The notes under the pieces were generated by a model. It saw only the letters and a list, made by a program, of their open reading frames with translations, was not told the DNA's origin and did not search any database. Positions 1-10,996 of a stretch of DNA of 64,000 nucleotides are shown here, piece by piece. The position numbers and the translations under genes are program-made. The stretch's first letter is position 1. Each line of letters opens with the position of its first letter. This stretch comes from Plotosus lineatus (taxonomy: Eukaryota; Chordata; Actinopteri; Siluriformes; Plotosidae), in the NCBI GenBank assembly GCA_024760905.1, contig CM045733.1, forward strand, positions 23,704,501 to 23,768,500. Direction: 5' to 3'.

Positions 1-562
1 ATGAAATAAAACTGATGCTGTAATTAATTGTAATTAATTAAAAGTGAAATGAAGCGAAAGCCTTTCCAAACTCTCCTGCCACATTAAACATGTGTACATT
101 TTAATTCTCAGATGTTTTTACTATCTAAATGTATGTGATAATTTGCATTAAGCGGTTTGAAATGACTGCCATTTTTACTTCGTCTCTTTCTTGTGACTGC
201 GATGTTGCAAGAAATGGGTGTAGATGTGAGGCAAAATAAGAGTATACGAGTAATAAACCAAGGGCGGCATGGTAGCGTAGTGGTTACCACGTCCGCCTCA
301 CAGCAAGAAGATCCTGGTTTCGATTCCCAGACTGGGCGTTTCTGTATGGATTTTGCATGTTCTCCTGGTGCTTGTGTCTGTTTCTTTGTGTCAGACTTTT
401 TAGTTTGCGGGGCGGGGTGGGATGGGTCAATTTGAAACTTATGTGGGGCGGGGCGGGTTGAGAATGATCCAAGTTTTGTGGGGTAGGCTGCGGGCTATGT
501 CACAGATTCATGCGGGATGTTGCAGGGCTAATGAGCACTTCAACAAATTATACTGCTATATA

Positions 563-756
563 CTGACACTCCCTGACAGAACTCTCCGCTCTGCTGGTGA
601 TTCACATCAGTGCAGGCTGAGTTCTAAATGAGTTCAAAGGCACCCTTGCTCACTTGAAAGACCCGAAGTCCGTATAACCCACAGCAAGTACACTACCTTT
701 GGTTTCGAGCGTCTCACATATTGTAAGCATTGATTGGCTGTTTTAAGCTTCATGAA
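563..756 (-). mobile_element. Fragment of the Tigger-like element U
   Basis: Matches, inverted, the interior of the element at 18566-21170 and, directly, the copy at 24820-25375: shared landmarks are actctccgctctgctggtga, cacatcagtgcaggctgag, the acagcaagtacactac segment and gattggctgttttaagcttc. No terminal repeat is preserved in this copy. Confidence 0.65.
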
Positions 757-763
757 AATCTGC

Positions 764-824
764 TGGCCAAAATGTCCATGGTCAAAACGTCCAGGCCAAA
801 ACATCCGTTGGCCAAAACATCCGT
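764..824 (+). repeat. 15/16-bp minisatellite, four units
   Basis: Four imperfect tandem units of tggccaaaacatccgt at 764-778, 779-793, 794-808 and 809-824; the last two differ by one base in length. Confidence 0.75.
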
Positions 825-1404
825 TCACCGTGGCTCTGCAGGCAAGTACATATTGTTACTTAACTGAGGCATAGAGCAGCCAGACAGATAACTGCATTAT
901 AATTGTAACTGTGCAATGTTAGTTGTTGATTTTAATGTAACTTTTTATGGTTTGAGTGAATTGAGTGAAGAATGAATATTAATATGTAGTTATGTTGAGA
1001 GGGCTGCGGGGCGGGTGCGGGCTCAGAATCAGGAACTCACTGCGGGGCGAGGCGGGCTGTGGGCTGAAGTATTTTGTGCGGGGTGGGCTGTGGGCCAGAA
1101 TTTCACTTGCGGGGCGGGGCGGGCTAATCTACAAGGGTAAATATGTGGGGCGGGCTGCGGACCACAATTCTAATTTGCGGAGCAGGCACGGGCTTGTGAT
1201 CTTGGCCCGCGCAGGGCTCTAGTGAGTATGAATGGTTGTGAATGTTGTCCCTGCGATGGCCTGGTGAGTTGTACAGGGTATACCCCGCCCTTACCCAGAG
1301 TCGGCTGAGATGGGCACCAGCCTCCTCGTGACCCTAATTAGGATTAAGCGGTTATGAAAATAAATGAATAGATGTCAACAACTACTGACCAGTATCACTT
1401 CTCT

Positions 1405-1650
1405 TCTCTAACCCCCACTGCCGCTAACTGGGTTATCAAAGACTGGCCATGTCTCTCACTGTCTATGGTGTGACGCATTTAAAAGAAACATTGCTGACTT
1501 TCGTTAAGATGCATAGCTGTCAGCGTGTTTCTGCCCTGCGATAGCGAGGTGTCCAGGGTGTACTCTGTCCTTGCCCAGAGTAGGCTGAGATGGGCACCAG
1601 TCTCCCCGCGACCTGAATTAGGAGTAAGCAGCTCAGAAAATGAATGAAGG
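1405..1650 (+). repeat. SINE C copy, 5' truncated
   Basis: Starts in the SINE B-type body (gctaactgggttatcaaaga, ctgactttcgttaagatgca, cagcgtgtttctgccctgcg) and then switches to the SINE A tail (gtccagggtgtactctgtcc ... gaattaggagtaagcagctc, gaatgaagg). tRNA-like head missing. Confidence 0.75.
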
Positions 1651-1942
1651 TAATAAACCAACAAATCAGACAGTGAACTTCAGAATAAAATATATGACTA
1701 GGCTCATCAGCACATGATACTACATTACATTTACCATGTACATGTTTGTTTGTTTGTTTTCTAAGAAGACTGAAAGCATTTCATTTACTTTCTGTTTCAA
1801 AAACGTTCCCTTCTGCAGCTCAGGTGTTTTCCAGCGGCCGTTTGTTTCAGAATTAGACTGGAAGATTCAAGTCTTGTCACATGTAATCAAGTGTAAGTTC
1901 TCTCAAGGCTGTTCCAAAATATCAGCACAAATTTGCTTGTCA

Positions 1943-1967
1943 TTTTTTTTTTTTTTTTTTTTTTTTT
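1943..1967 (+). repeat. Poly-T tract
   Basis: 25 consecutive T on the plus strand, preceded by about 250 bp without recognisable repeat. Could be the poly-A end of an old minus-strand retrocopy, but no such copy is visible. Confidence 0.8.
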
Positions 1968-2048
1968 GGCATATTTAGATTTTGTGCAAAATTTGCCTCG
2001 TGGTCTGTTTTAGCAAAGGAAAGCATTTCTGCACGCATTGATGCCGAG

Positions 2049-2310
2049 TTATCCTGGGTTCACACTGGGACAGGATGCTCTCAATCTCCATGATTCAAAA
2101 TAGCATGGAGCTCCATGATTTATGAGCCTGCTAGAAGTGCACTTGTTGTATAAAAAGGAGTTCATCAAGTTCCGTCAAGATCATCCCGAATCTACTAAGT
2201 TCTCTCAAGATCATCATGATTCAATCCCATGTCCCCCTCCCATGTTCGTCTTGATTCTCTCAAATCATAGAGATTGTAGACATCATGCTCCAGTGTAAAT
2301 CCAGGGTTAT
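2049..2310. mobile_element. MITE with ~40-bp imperfect terminal inverted repeats
   Basis: Left end tatcctgggttcacactgg, right end in reverse complement ataaccctggatttacactgg; the inverted similarity continues inward (ctcaatctccatgattca against ctacaatctctatgattt). About 260 bp and no coding sequence. A 3-bp TTA/TAA type duplication is possible, which would suit a Harbinger-type element, but the superfamily is not certain. Confidence 0.6.
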
Positions 2311-2687
2311 TTATCATTTCAAATATTGCTTACATTTTTGTTATATTTGTGTTTGTTCTTGAAAACATTCAGCATCTTCAACATCCTCTCAACCTTCACA
2401 AAACCTTTCTATGCCACTTGAACACGCACTTGTGACAAGCATTCCACCCTATAAGTGTTACTTTGTGTTCAAAAAGCTGGTAGATGCTTTGTTCAATTTC
2501 ACCAAAAAATTCAATTTCATACATTTTTATGAATTTTGAAATTACCATTTTAATGGCACATCAAAAAAGCAGTCTCCTTCAAATACAGTGAAATAGTAAA
2601 CAGAACATGCGAGCTGCTTCAGATTTTCCCGAGATGTTTACACATGCCTACTGGTAAATATATTGTAAGATTATGATCGCTGTATAG
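2311..2687. other. AT-rich intergenic sequence, nothing recognised
   Basis: No open frame, repeat or motif that I can support. Confidence 0.5.
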
Positions 2688-3095
2688 AGCTTCCGAGTGG
2701 TGTATCAACAAGGTGTGTGACTATTAACCCAAAGATCACAAGGTCAGTGCAAGCCATCCGGGAGTCCATGGGAGCTAGTTGACCGAGCTCTCACAGGAGG
2801 GAGGGATGGCATACTCATTTCCCTGTCACTCACAGCAAGTGCCAGCCAATAATGGGCATTGGTGAGCTCATTTGTACAAGAGGGTAGCAGATAGTACTTT
2901 CCCTCCGAGCGTGTTAGACTGTCACCAAATACGCATGTGCCGCAGTTTGAAAATAGGTGGATGGCTAGCATGTATATCACAGAGGATGCGCGTGCATGCT
3001 TTTGCCTCTCCATCGTGGGTGGTGGTCGTATGATAGGGAAGGCAATACTTGATAGGTGGGAATTTCATACGACTAAATTAGGGAAAAAATGGAAG
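2688..3095 (+). repeat. SINE G copy (tRNA-like head, second copy at 46.6 kb)
   Basis: Closely matches, in opposite orientation, the copy at 46590-46992. The head ccgagtggtgtatcaacaag with following aaggtcagtgcaa resembles a decayed tRNA promoter; the body shares gggagggatgg, ccctgtcactcacagcaa, tttccctccgagcgtgtt and ggaaggcaatact; the 3' end is gactaaattagggaaaaaat. Family name not known to me. Confidence 0.6.
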
Positions 3096-3109
3096 GAATC
3101 ACTATATAT

Positions 3110-5330
3110 TCATTCATTTCAATCTTATTCCCCCTAATCTGGGATTGGGGCGTGAGGGCAGCATCTTAATCAGTGAAGTCCAGACATCCCCACCCACTTC
3201 CTTCAGCTCTTCCGGGGGGTCGGGGCACAGCGGTGTTCTCAGACCAGCCGAAAGACATAATCCCTCCGTTGTGTTCTAGATCAACCCTGGGGTCTCTTCC
3301 CAGTTTGACATGCTCGAAACACCACACCAGGGAGTTGTTTGGAAGGCATTCTAACCAGATGCTCAAGCCACCTAGCGAAGAAAGCTCATTTCAGCCACTT
3401 GTATCCGCAATCTTGTTCTTTCGGTCATTACCCAAAGCCATAGGTGAGTGTTGGAATGTAGATAAGCTGATAAATTGAGAGCTTTTCCTTGTGGCCCAGG
3501 TTCCTCTTCATCACAACAGACCAGTACACGCTCTGCTTTACAGCGATCTGCCTGTTGATCTCCCGCTCCATCATTCCCTCACTTGCAAACAAGACCCCGA
3601 GATACTTAAATTCCTCCACTTGGTGCAGGAGCTCATTCCAGACCCGGGGCGGTGCATTCCACCCTTTTCCGACTGAGAACCATGGCCTGGGATTTGGAGG
3701 TTCTGATTCTCATCCCAGTCACTTGCACTCGACTGTGAATCGCTCCAATGAGAGCTAGAGCTCTCAGCTTGATGGCGCCAAAAGAATAACGTCACCTATA
3801 AAAAGCAGAGATGAAATCTGATGTCTCCAAACCAGAACCCCTCAATGTCTCGGTTGCGCTTAGAAATTCTGTCCATAAAAATTATGAACAGCCTTGGTGA
3901 ACTTCAACCCTCACCAGAAACAAATTTGACCGGTTGTTCCCAATACGGACTAAGCTCTGGCTCCGGTGATACAGCAACCGAATGGCCCGTCACAATGGGT
4001 ACAGAACGCCGTACTCCTGGAGCATACCCCACAAGATAACCAGAGGGACATGGTTGAAAAAAATTCTCCAAATCCACAAAACACATGAGGACAGATTGGG
4101 CAAACTCCCATGCCCCTTCCAGGATCCTGTAGAGCGTATAGAATTCGTTGAGAGTGCCGTGGCCAGTTTGAAAACCACATTGTTCCTTCTGATTCCAAGG
4201 TTCAACTATCGGTCAACCATGTGATGTTGCAGAGACATGTCAACCAAGAGAATCCTACAACATTCAGAGCCCTGAGATATTCAGGGTGGATGAGGAGCTT
4301 TTTGACAACCTCAGTGGTCTCAGTTCCAGTAATGGGCAGACCCTCACCCAAACCCCCAGGATCTTCCTTCTCCAAGGAGGATGTGTTGGTGGAATTGAGG
4401 AGGTCCTCAAAGTATTCCTTCCAACTCCCAATGACATCCCCAGTCGAGGTGAGCAGCTCCCCACTTCCACTATAAACAGTATTTGTGGAGAACTGCTTCC
4501 CCCTTCTGAGGCATTGGATGGTGGTCCAGAACCTTTTTGAGGCCAACCAATAATTGCTCTCCTGGCCCTCATCGAACTCCTCCCATGCCCAAGATTTTGC
4601 ATTGGTGACAGCTGCAGCACGTTTGAACTGCCGGTACCTCTCTGCTGCCTTGAAGTCTCCCAAGACAATGAGGGAGTCCCCCAAGGGAGCATTTTCCAAC
4701 ACATCCCCTAAAGACTCCAAGAAGGGTGGGTACTCTGAACTGTCATTTGGTGCATAAGCACAAACAACAGTCAGGACTCATCCCCCCCACCCGAAGGCAG
4801 AGGGAAGCTACCCTTTTGTCAACTGGGAGGAACCCTAACATGTGGGCACTGAGACGGGGGGCAACAAGGATGCCCACCCCAGCTCGAAACCTCTCTCCAT
4901 GAACAACTCCAGAATGGAATAAAGTCCGGCCCCCTCTTGAGATGGGTGGTTCCAGCGCCCAAGCTATGCATTGAGGTGAGTCCGATTATATCTACTCAGT
5001 ATCTCTCCACCTCACACACTAGCTCAGGCTCCTTCCTAGCTAGAGAGGTGACATTCTATGTCCCAAGAGTCAGAATCAGTAGCTGAGGATCGGTCCGACA
5101 GGACTCATGCTTTCGGCTGCCACCCAACTTACACTGCACCTGACCATTACAACCCCTCCCACAGGTGGTGGGTCCATGGGAAGGCAAACACATGTCTCCT
5201 TTTCGGGGTGGGCCCGGTTGGGCTCCATGGGCATAAGCCCAACCTCCAGGCCTCGCCTTCAAGCCCTGCCTCCAGGCCTGGCTCCAGGGGGGACACTGGT
5301 AACCCACATCCAAGCAAGTTAAACTGCGGA
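3110..5330 (-). mobile_element. Decayed non-LTR retrotransposon (LINE R), EN to 3' end
   Basis: About 2.2 kb, minus strand. In transcript order: a 5' region (5330-4760), an endonuclease remnant (CAYAPNDSSEYPPF ... SLIVLGDF, 4760-4640), a linker with CLRRGKQFSTNTVYSGSGE (about 4530-4440), reverse transcriptase pieces including MCFVDLENFF (about 4086-4057, the motif-A region), the segment EEFKYLGVLFASEGMMEREI (3619-3560) and the tail near 3130 ending in ATGA-type repeats. Several frameshifts and deletions separate these, and the YADD-type motif is not recoverable. The clade is not assigned. Other fragments of the family are at 8603-8990 and 28310-28990. Confidence 0.75.
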
Positions 5331-5339
5331 TCACAGCAT

Positions 5340-6000
5340 ACATTATTTTATTTTTTTAGCTAATGTGAAAGCAGTTGTAAAATAATTCTGGTAGTTATTA
5401 ATGTAACCTGATTTCACAGATTGATTTTCAGTCATATTTGTAATTAATTAATTAATTAATGAGTTCATGTTTAAATATCTACTGTCAAGTTTAATAAAGT
5501 CCTTTCAGGTTAACAGCCTGGTGACATGACATAATAGCCATGAAGATTATAAACATTTAAGATTATCTCCCACTGGCATAATAATGTGTGTATAACGTTA
5601 TATGAGGGGCAGATTATTTCTTCTGAATGTGAATGACCCCATGTTTAATTCCAGTTTATGGTATTGTTGTAGATGTGTTCTTTTTCCCTGAAGAACCAGC
5701 ACTGAGAAGCTCAATGCATTTAACAATACCCAGGTAAGCTCTTATTTTAGTAGGAAAGCTGACACTTTCTTTGTATGTGGACTGGAATTTAATGAGATAT
5801 TAAATGCTAGTCTCTGTTACTACACTTGGAGTCGTAAAAGAAAACCAGAGAACCCAGAGTAAACCCACATGATCAATGGAATACAAACTACATATAGAAA
5901 TTCAAGCCCAAAACCTACCTTTTTTCTGTGAGATGACAGTTCTATTTACTGAGTCACCGTTGTAAGTACAGTATGATATTGTATTTCATAAATATACAGC
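5340..6000. other. AT-rich intergenic sequence, nothing recognised
   Basis: Contains only a short attaattaattaattaatga run (5445-5464) and no open frame or repeat that I recognise. Confidence 0.5.
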
Positions 6001-6013
6001 ATATTCTATCAGG

Positions 6014-6322
6014 TAAGGTAAAGTCCGTTGGGCTTTTTATATCCGAGCCGAGTGGCTCATCGGACCGGTGCTTATCCCTGGATTCTGTAGCGTGAAGCAA
6101 CTAGGAGTGCAACTCCTCTCGGATGGGACGCTAGTCCATCACAGGTTACCTTCCCAGTATATTTTTACTGGTACCCATTTATACTGCTGGGTGAACAGAG
6201 GCACACTTGTTGTTAAGACCTTGCCCAGGGGTCTTGGCACAGTGGAGGTCTAACTGGGATTTGAACACACAACCTCCAGATCATGAGTGCAGCACACTAA
6301 CCACTACACCACCGGTCCCACA
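6014..6322 (-). repeat. SINE D copy with perfect 13-bp target duplication
   Basis: tRNA-like head on the minus strand at its right end (ggtggtgtagtggttagtgt, box B gtgttcaaatcccag) and a tail at the left end (gagccactcggctcggat ... gcccaacggactttacctta). Flanked by ATATTCTATCAGG at 6001-6013 and 6323-6335, a perfect target site duplication that defines both ends. Confidence 0.88.
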
Positions 6323-6353
6323 ATATTCTATCAGGTTGGCTTAATTTCTTCTC

Positions 6354-6677
6354 GGCAGCACGGTGGTGTACTGGTTAGCACGTCTGCCTTACAGCAAAAA
6401 GGTCCTGGGTTTCATTCCCAGCTCGGTCGTTTGAGTGTGGAGTTTGCATGTTCTTCCCATGCTTGCATGGGTTTCCTCTGGGTACTCCAGTTTCCTCCCA
6501 TAGTCGGTTCATTGGCTTTTCCAAATCGTCCCTAGGTGTGAGTGGGAGAATGAATGGTTGTGTGAGGTTTGACCCTCGAGCTGTCCAGGGTGTACCCTAC
6601 TCTCGCCCGGAACCGACTAAATGGGCACCCACGACTCTAATTAGTATTAAGCGATTCAGAAAATAAATGAATGAATG
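6354..6677 (+). repeat. SINE A copy, near full length
   Basis: Head cagcacggtggtgtactggt, box B tgggtttcattccc, body (gtttgcatgttcttccc, tgggtttcctctgggtac), then tail (gctgtccagggtgtaccc ... ctaattagtattaagcgatt, aaataaatgaatgaatg). Begins 19 bp after the SINE D target duplication. A possible short duplication ATTTCTT flanks it. Confidence 0.85.
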
Positions 6678-6970
6678 ATTTCTTGGTTTTATAGACATTC
6701 TAGTATATGGAAACTAGTCCTGGTAATCCCATCAGTCTCTTACTCTCACTAATTGTATTCAAGATTACCCGTCATAGCACACTAGCAAGGTAATCCATAT
6801 TACTGTATTGAAAAACACAGCAAATGTGTTCACGTCTCCTAAATGCAGTCGCAGGCAGTTTGTTCAGCTGGCTGAGTGCAATAGGACAGATGTTTTTTGG
6901 GCAGCTGTTTAGCTCCACCTTGTGTCTCAGTGTTAGAATTATAAGCAGGAATTGAAATTCACATGCTGTG

Positions 6971-7235
6971 TTCTTCTTCTTCTTCTTTTCCTTTCGGCTT
7001 TTCCCTTCAGGGGTTGCCACAACGACCATCATGTCCTCCTTCACCACATCCATAAATCTTCTCTTTGGTCTTCCTCTAGACCTTCTGCCTGGTAGTTCCA
7101 ACTTCAGCATCCTACTACCAATATACTCACCATCCCTCCTCTGTACATGTCCAAACCATCTCAATCTAGCCTCTCTGACTTTGTCTCCAAAACATCTAAC
7201 ATGTGCTGTCCCTCTGATGTCCTCATTCCTGAAAA
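6971..7235 (-). mobile_element. RTE-like LINE 3' fragment
   Basis: Minus-strand frame reads MRWFGHVQRRDGEYIGSRML then LELPGRRSRGRPKRRFMDVV, the C-terminal end of the RTE-type ORF2 seen in longer form at 11129-11928. Tail at the left end: cttcttcttcttttcctttcgg (simple repeat) then cttcaggggttgccac. 5' truncated. Confidence 0.85.
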
Positions 7236-7462
7236 TGATTTACTAATTACAGTAATTTGTTTTTGAAAATGATTATTTAACATAATTGCCCAATTATCTG
7301 CTCTTTCCACCTTTAGGCCTTTGTGATTTATATTGTATTGCTTTAACGATTTACATTGTGCAGCATGCCACGAGCATGTTTATATATTTATTACACCAAG
7401 AAATCTAGAATATTAGTCAGGTGTAAAGACACGTTTAACAGATATTATCTGATGTTTCTACT
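7236..7462. other. AT-rich sequence, nothing recognised
   Basis: No repeat or open frame visible between the RTE fragment and the next SINE. Confidence 0.4.
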
Positions 7463-7472
7463 TAAATATTGA

Positions 7473-7829
7473 CTGTCTTCCTTTCAGCTTTTTCCCTTTT
7501 ACTCTGGAGTCACCACAGCAAATCATCTGATTCGCACGTTTTTGATTTGGCAGAGGTTTTTACGTCGGATGCCCTTCCTGTCACAACCCTTTTTAGCAAG
7601 AGACAGAAACACGCTGACGACTTTGCAGCTACTCTTTACGAAAGTCAGCAATGGTTCTTTTACATGCCTCACACCATAGACAGTGACAGACATGGCCCGC
7701 CTTTGATAACCCAGTTAGCTGCACTGGGGGGGACAGTGACAACCTTGTGGAAAGTGGGACTCGAACCCCCAACCTTTGGATCAGCGATCCAGCGCCCTAT
7801 ACCACTAGACCACCACTGTCCCTATTACA
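7473..7829 (-). repeat. SINE B copy with 10-bp target duplication
   Basis: tRNA-like head at the right end (minus strand: cagtggtggtctagtggtat, box B gggggttcgagtccca), body with aactgggttatcaaaggcgg and aaaagaaccattgctgactt, tail (gaagggcatccgacgtaaaa ... tggtgactccagagtaaaag). Flanked by TAAATATTGA at 7463-7472 and 7830-7839. Confidence 0.88.
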
Positions 7830-7883
7830 TAAATATTGATTAATTCTGTTAATACAACAAGCTTGAATCTGTCACTGTGTTTA

Positions 7884-8218
7884 TTCATTCAGTTATTTTA
7901 TGAAATGCTTAATTCTAGTTTGGGTCACGGGGAATCTGGTGCCCATCTCAGCTGACTCTGGGCAAGGGCAGAGTACACCCTGGACAGCTCTCCAGGCCAT
8001 CGCAGGGCAGAAACACACTGATGGCTATGTAGCCTACTCTTGTCAAAAGTCAGCAATGGTTCTTTTACAACCTCACACCGTAGATAGTGAGAGACATGGC
8101 CAGCCTTTGATAACCCAGTTAGCTGCACTAGGGGGCAACCTGTTGAGAGTGGGTCTTGAGCTCCTAATCTTGGGATCAGTGATCCAGCACCTTTACCTCC
8201 AGGCCACCATTGCCCTTT
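7884..8218 (-). repeat. SINE C copy (mosaic of B head/body and A tail)
   Basis: Right end on the minus strand is a B-type head and body (gatcactgatcccaagattag, gctaactgggttatcaaagg); left end is the A-type tail (gatggcctggagagctgtcc ... aattaagcatttcataaa). Box B is mutated (gagctcaagaccc). Confidence 0.8.
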
Positions 8219-8334
8219 CACAATGTTCAACTTGTTGTAATAAGCACCCCAATTCAGTCCAAAGACATGCATATTAGGATAGTTGGCTGTTCCAATTGGA
8301 AGTTTAAGTATAAACATGGTCTAACAGGTACTGA

Positions 8335-8512
8335 TGCAGGTTGGGACCAAAAGGCCACTGGCTTTGATTCGTGAATCAACAGAAACAATGTGTGGTGGGG
8401 GAGTGAGTTTCATCGTTCCTTCCTCCATCTTCATGGCTGAAGTGCCTCTGAGCAAGACACATAACCCCAAACTACTCTCCAGGCACTGCAATATGTGGCA
8501 GCCCACTGCTCC

Positions 8513-8547
<35 letters not shown>

Positions 8548-8600
8548 CACTTTGGACTAGTTGAATTCAGCTAAATTTCCCTTGTGAGGTTAATACATTC
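8335..8600 (+). repeat. SINE E copy with (GT)n
   Basis: Decayed head (aggccactggctttgattcg) then gctgaagtgcctctgagcaa, gacacataaccccaaactac, cactgctccgagtgtgtg, a (GT)n run at 8515-8546 and cactttggactagttgaatt. This organisation (ctgaagtgcc...gagcaaggcac...ctgctccg-(TG)n-cacttgg) is a common fish SINE pattern. Second copy at about 50870-51560. Confidence 0.7.
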
Positions 8601-8602
8601 AT

Positions 8603-8990
8603 TCATTCATTCATTGTCTTCCGCTTCTTCCGGGGTCGGGTCGTGGGGGCAGCAACCTAAGCAAAGAGACCCAGATATCCCTCTCCCCAGCCACTTCCTC
8701 CAGCTCTTCCATGGGGACACCGAGGCGTTCACAGACAAGCTGAGAGACACAGTCCCTCCAGCGTGTTCTAGGTCGACCTCGGGGTCTCTTCCCGGTTGGA
8801 CATGCCCGAAACACCACACCAGGAAAGCGTTCTGGAGGCATCCTAGCATGATGCCCAAGCCACCTCAACTGGCCCCTCTCAATGCGGAGAAGCAGCGGAT
8901 CGACTCCGAGCTCTCTCCGGATGGTAGAGCTTCTCACCTTATTTCTGAGAGAGCCCCGCCACCTGGCGAAGGAAGCTCATTTCAGCATCA
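8603..8990 (-). mobile_element. LINE R 3' fragment
   Basis: Minus-strand frame MRSSTIRRELGVDPLLLRIE, then RGQLRWLGHHARMPPERFPG, RPRGRPRTRW and EELEEVAGERDIWVSLLRLL to a stop at 8611. This is the C-terminal end of the LINE R ORF2. The 3' tail is (TGAA)n at 8600-8617. 5' truncated. Confidence 0.85.
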
Positions 8991-9029
8991 TTAATACAGA
9001 ACATTTAAAATAAACACTTTTTTCTAATT

Positions 9030-9185
9030 GCCTCTAGATGTGAGTGCGAATGGTTGTGTTTTTGGCCCTGTGAGGTCTGGCAAGCTGTTCAAAGTGTCAT
9101 CCTTCCTGTGTTTGGTGTCAGATGAGAAAGGCTCCGGCCCTCCCCACAACTTAATAGACTTAAGCGGTTTGGAAAATGAGTGAGT
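9030..9185 (+). repeat. SINE A tail fragment
   Basis: Shares tctagatgtgagtgcgaatg, gcaagctgttcaaagtgtc, aaggctccggccctcc and aagcggtttggaaaatgagt with SINE A 3' halves. Head absent. Confidence 0.6.
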
Positions 9186-9455
9186 GGAATCTGTGGAAAA
9201 AATGTAAATTTCATCTGACAATAAAACAGCACATCTTGGGCCAGAATGAGTGGTGTTTAAATGGGTGCAATGCCCAACAATTACCGTAATACCCAAACTA
9301 TTGAGCACACCTGAATGTAAGCTGCACCAACTAAATTTAAAGAAGAATTTATACATATAGGCCACACCTCTTTATAAGCCACAGGTGTCTGTCTCACTCT
9401 TGTGTTTCCTGCTAGAGCACCCCCTGGAGGCTGTTAGCCTATAAAAAAATCTATA

Positions 9456-10996
9456 CGAGTCCTTCTCAAAAAATTAGAATATTGTGATAAAGTTCATTAT
9501 TTTCTGTAATATACTAATAAAAATTTAATTTTCATATATTTTAGATTCATTGCACACCAACTGAAATATTTCAGGCCTTTCATTGTTTTAATACTGATGA
9601 TTTTGGCATACAGCTCATGAAAACCCAAAAAATTAGCATATTTCATCCGACCAATAAAAAAAAAGTGTTTTTAATACAAAAAAGTCAACCATCAAATAAT
9701 TATGTTCAGTTATGCACTCAATACTTGGTCGGGAATCCTTTTGCAGAAATGACTGCTTCAATGCGGCGTGGCATGGAGGCAATCAGCCTGTGGCACTGCT
9801 GAGGTGTTATGGAGGCCCAGGATGCTTCGATAGCGGCCTTAAGCTCATCCACAGTGTTGGGTCTGGTGTCTCTCAACTTTCTCTTCACAATATCCCACAG
9901 ATTCTCTATGGGGTTCAGGTCAGGAGAGTTGGCAGGCCCATTGAGCGCAGTAATACCATGCTCAGTAAACCATTTAGCAGTGGTTTTGGTACTGTGAGCA
10001 GGTGCCAGGTCGTGCTGAAAAATGAAATCTTCATCTCCATAAAGCTTTTCAGCAGATGGAAGCATGAAGTGCTCCAAAATCTCCTGATAGCGAGCTGCAT
10101 TGACCCTGCCCTTGATAAAACACAGTGGACCAACACCAGCAGCTGACATGGCACCCCAGACCATCACTGACTGTGGGTACTTGACACTGGACTTCAGGCA
10201 TTTTGGCATTTCCTTCTCCCCAGTCTTCCTCCAGACTCTGGCACCTTGATTTCCGAATGACATGAAAAATTTGCTTTCATCCCAAAAAAAGTACTTTGGA
10301 CCACTGAGCAACAGTCCAGTGCTGCTTCTCTGTAGTCCAGGTCAGGCGCTTCTGCCGCTGTTTCTGATTCAAAAGTGTCTTGACCTGGGGAATGCGGCAC
10401 CTGTAGCCCATTTCCTGCACACGCCTGTGCACGGTGGCTCTGGATGTTTCTACTCCAGACTCAGTCCACTGCTTCCACAGGTCCCCCAAGGTCTGGAATC
10501 GGCCCTTCTTTCACTTTTTCCTTCCCACAGACGTCCCACTGAGGTGGCTTGATAGAGCACTCTGGGAACAGCCTATTCGCTCAGAGATTTCTTTCTGTGT
10601 CCTACCCTCTTGCTTGAGGGCGTCAATGATGGCCTTCTGGACAGCAGTCAGGTCGGCAGTCTTACCCATGATTGCGGTTTTGAGTAATGAACCAGGCTGG
10701 GAGTTTTTAAAAGCCTCAGGAATCTTTTGCAGGTGTTTAGAGTTAATTGGTTGATTCAGATGATTAGGTTAATAGCTCGTTTAGACTACCTGAACATGAT
10801 ATGCTAATTTTTTGAGACAGGAATTTTGGGGTTTCATGAGCTGTGTGCCAAAATCATCAGTATTAAAACAATAAAAGACCTGAAATATTTCAGTTGGTGT
10901 GCAATCAATCTAAAATATATGAAAGTTTAATTTTTATCAGTACATTACAGAAAATAATGAACTTTATCACAATATTCTAATTTTTTGAGAAATAAG
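9456..10996 (-). mobile_element. Tc1-like transposon, copy 1 (non-autonomous)
   Basis: About 1.54 kb with ~200-bp inverted ends: left end cgagtccttctcaaaaaatt, right end in reverse complement cttatttctcaaaaaattag. The motif ttttttgag/ctcaaaaaatt recurs inside each arm, giving the IR/DR layout of fish Tc1 elements. TA flanks the left end. The second copy (19361-20910) is in the opposite orientation and carries the same internal deletion. Confidence 0.92.
9718..10669 (-). pseudogene. Tc1 transposase pseudogene, copy 1
   Basis: Starts at ATG 10669 (MGKTADLTAVQKAIID) but reads into TGA after GTSVGRKK (~codon 54) because part of the N-terminal DNA-binding region appears to be deleted. The rest (GDLWKQWTESGVETSRATVH to SAKGFPTKY) continues in other frames with a frameshift near 10280-10310. 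The catalytic DD34E residues are visible: D in DESKFFMSF, D in FQHDLAPAHS, E in NPIENLWD, with exactly 34 residues between the last two. Cannot make a functional protein. Confidence 0.9.

Larger units (their letters stand above)
396..1222. mobile_element. Decayed G-rich (hAT-like?) element inside SINE A
   Basis: Both edges (396-520 and 985-1222) consist of imperfect repeats of gcggggcgggctgtgggc separated by short AT-rich spacers, strongly G-rich on the plus strand. Such GC-rich subterminal arrays are known from some fish hAT elements, but I could not find convincing terminal inverted repeats or an 8-bp duplication, so the class is uncertain. The centre carries a piece of another element (563-756) and a short minisatellite (764-824). 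Confidence 0.45.
262..1372 (+). repeat. SINE A copy split by a G-rich DNA element
   Basis: The tRNA-like head (box A tagcgtagtgg, box B ggtttcgattcc) and first body part lie at 262-395; the matching tail (gatggcctggtgag ... aattaggattaagcggtt ... aaataaatgaatag) lies at 1223-1372. Compared with the uninterrupted copy at 6354-6677, the middle of the body is missing and is replaced by about 830 bp of foreign sequence (396-1222). Confidence 0.75.

Noticed and set aside
7469..7843. 124-codon plus-strand frame (and similar ones at 7900, 38528, 60828, 62599)
   Set aside because: These are readings through SINE B or SINE C copies, repeated with stops at different places; no coding function.
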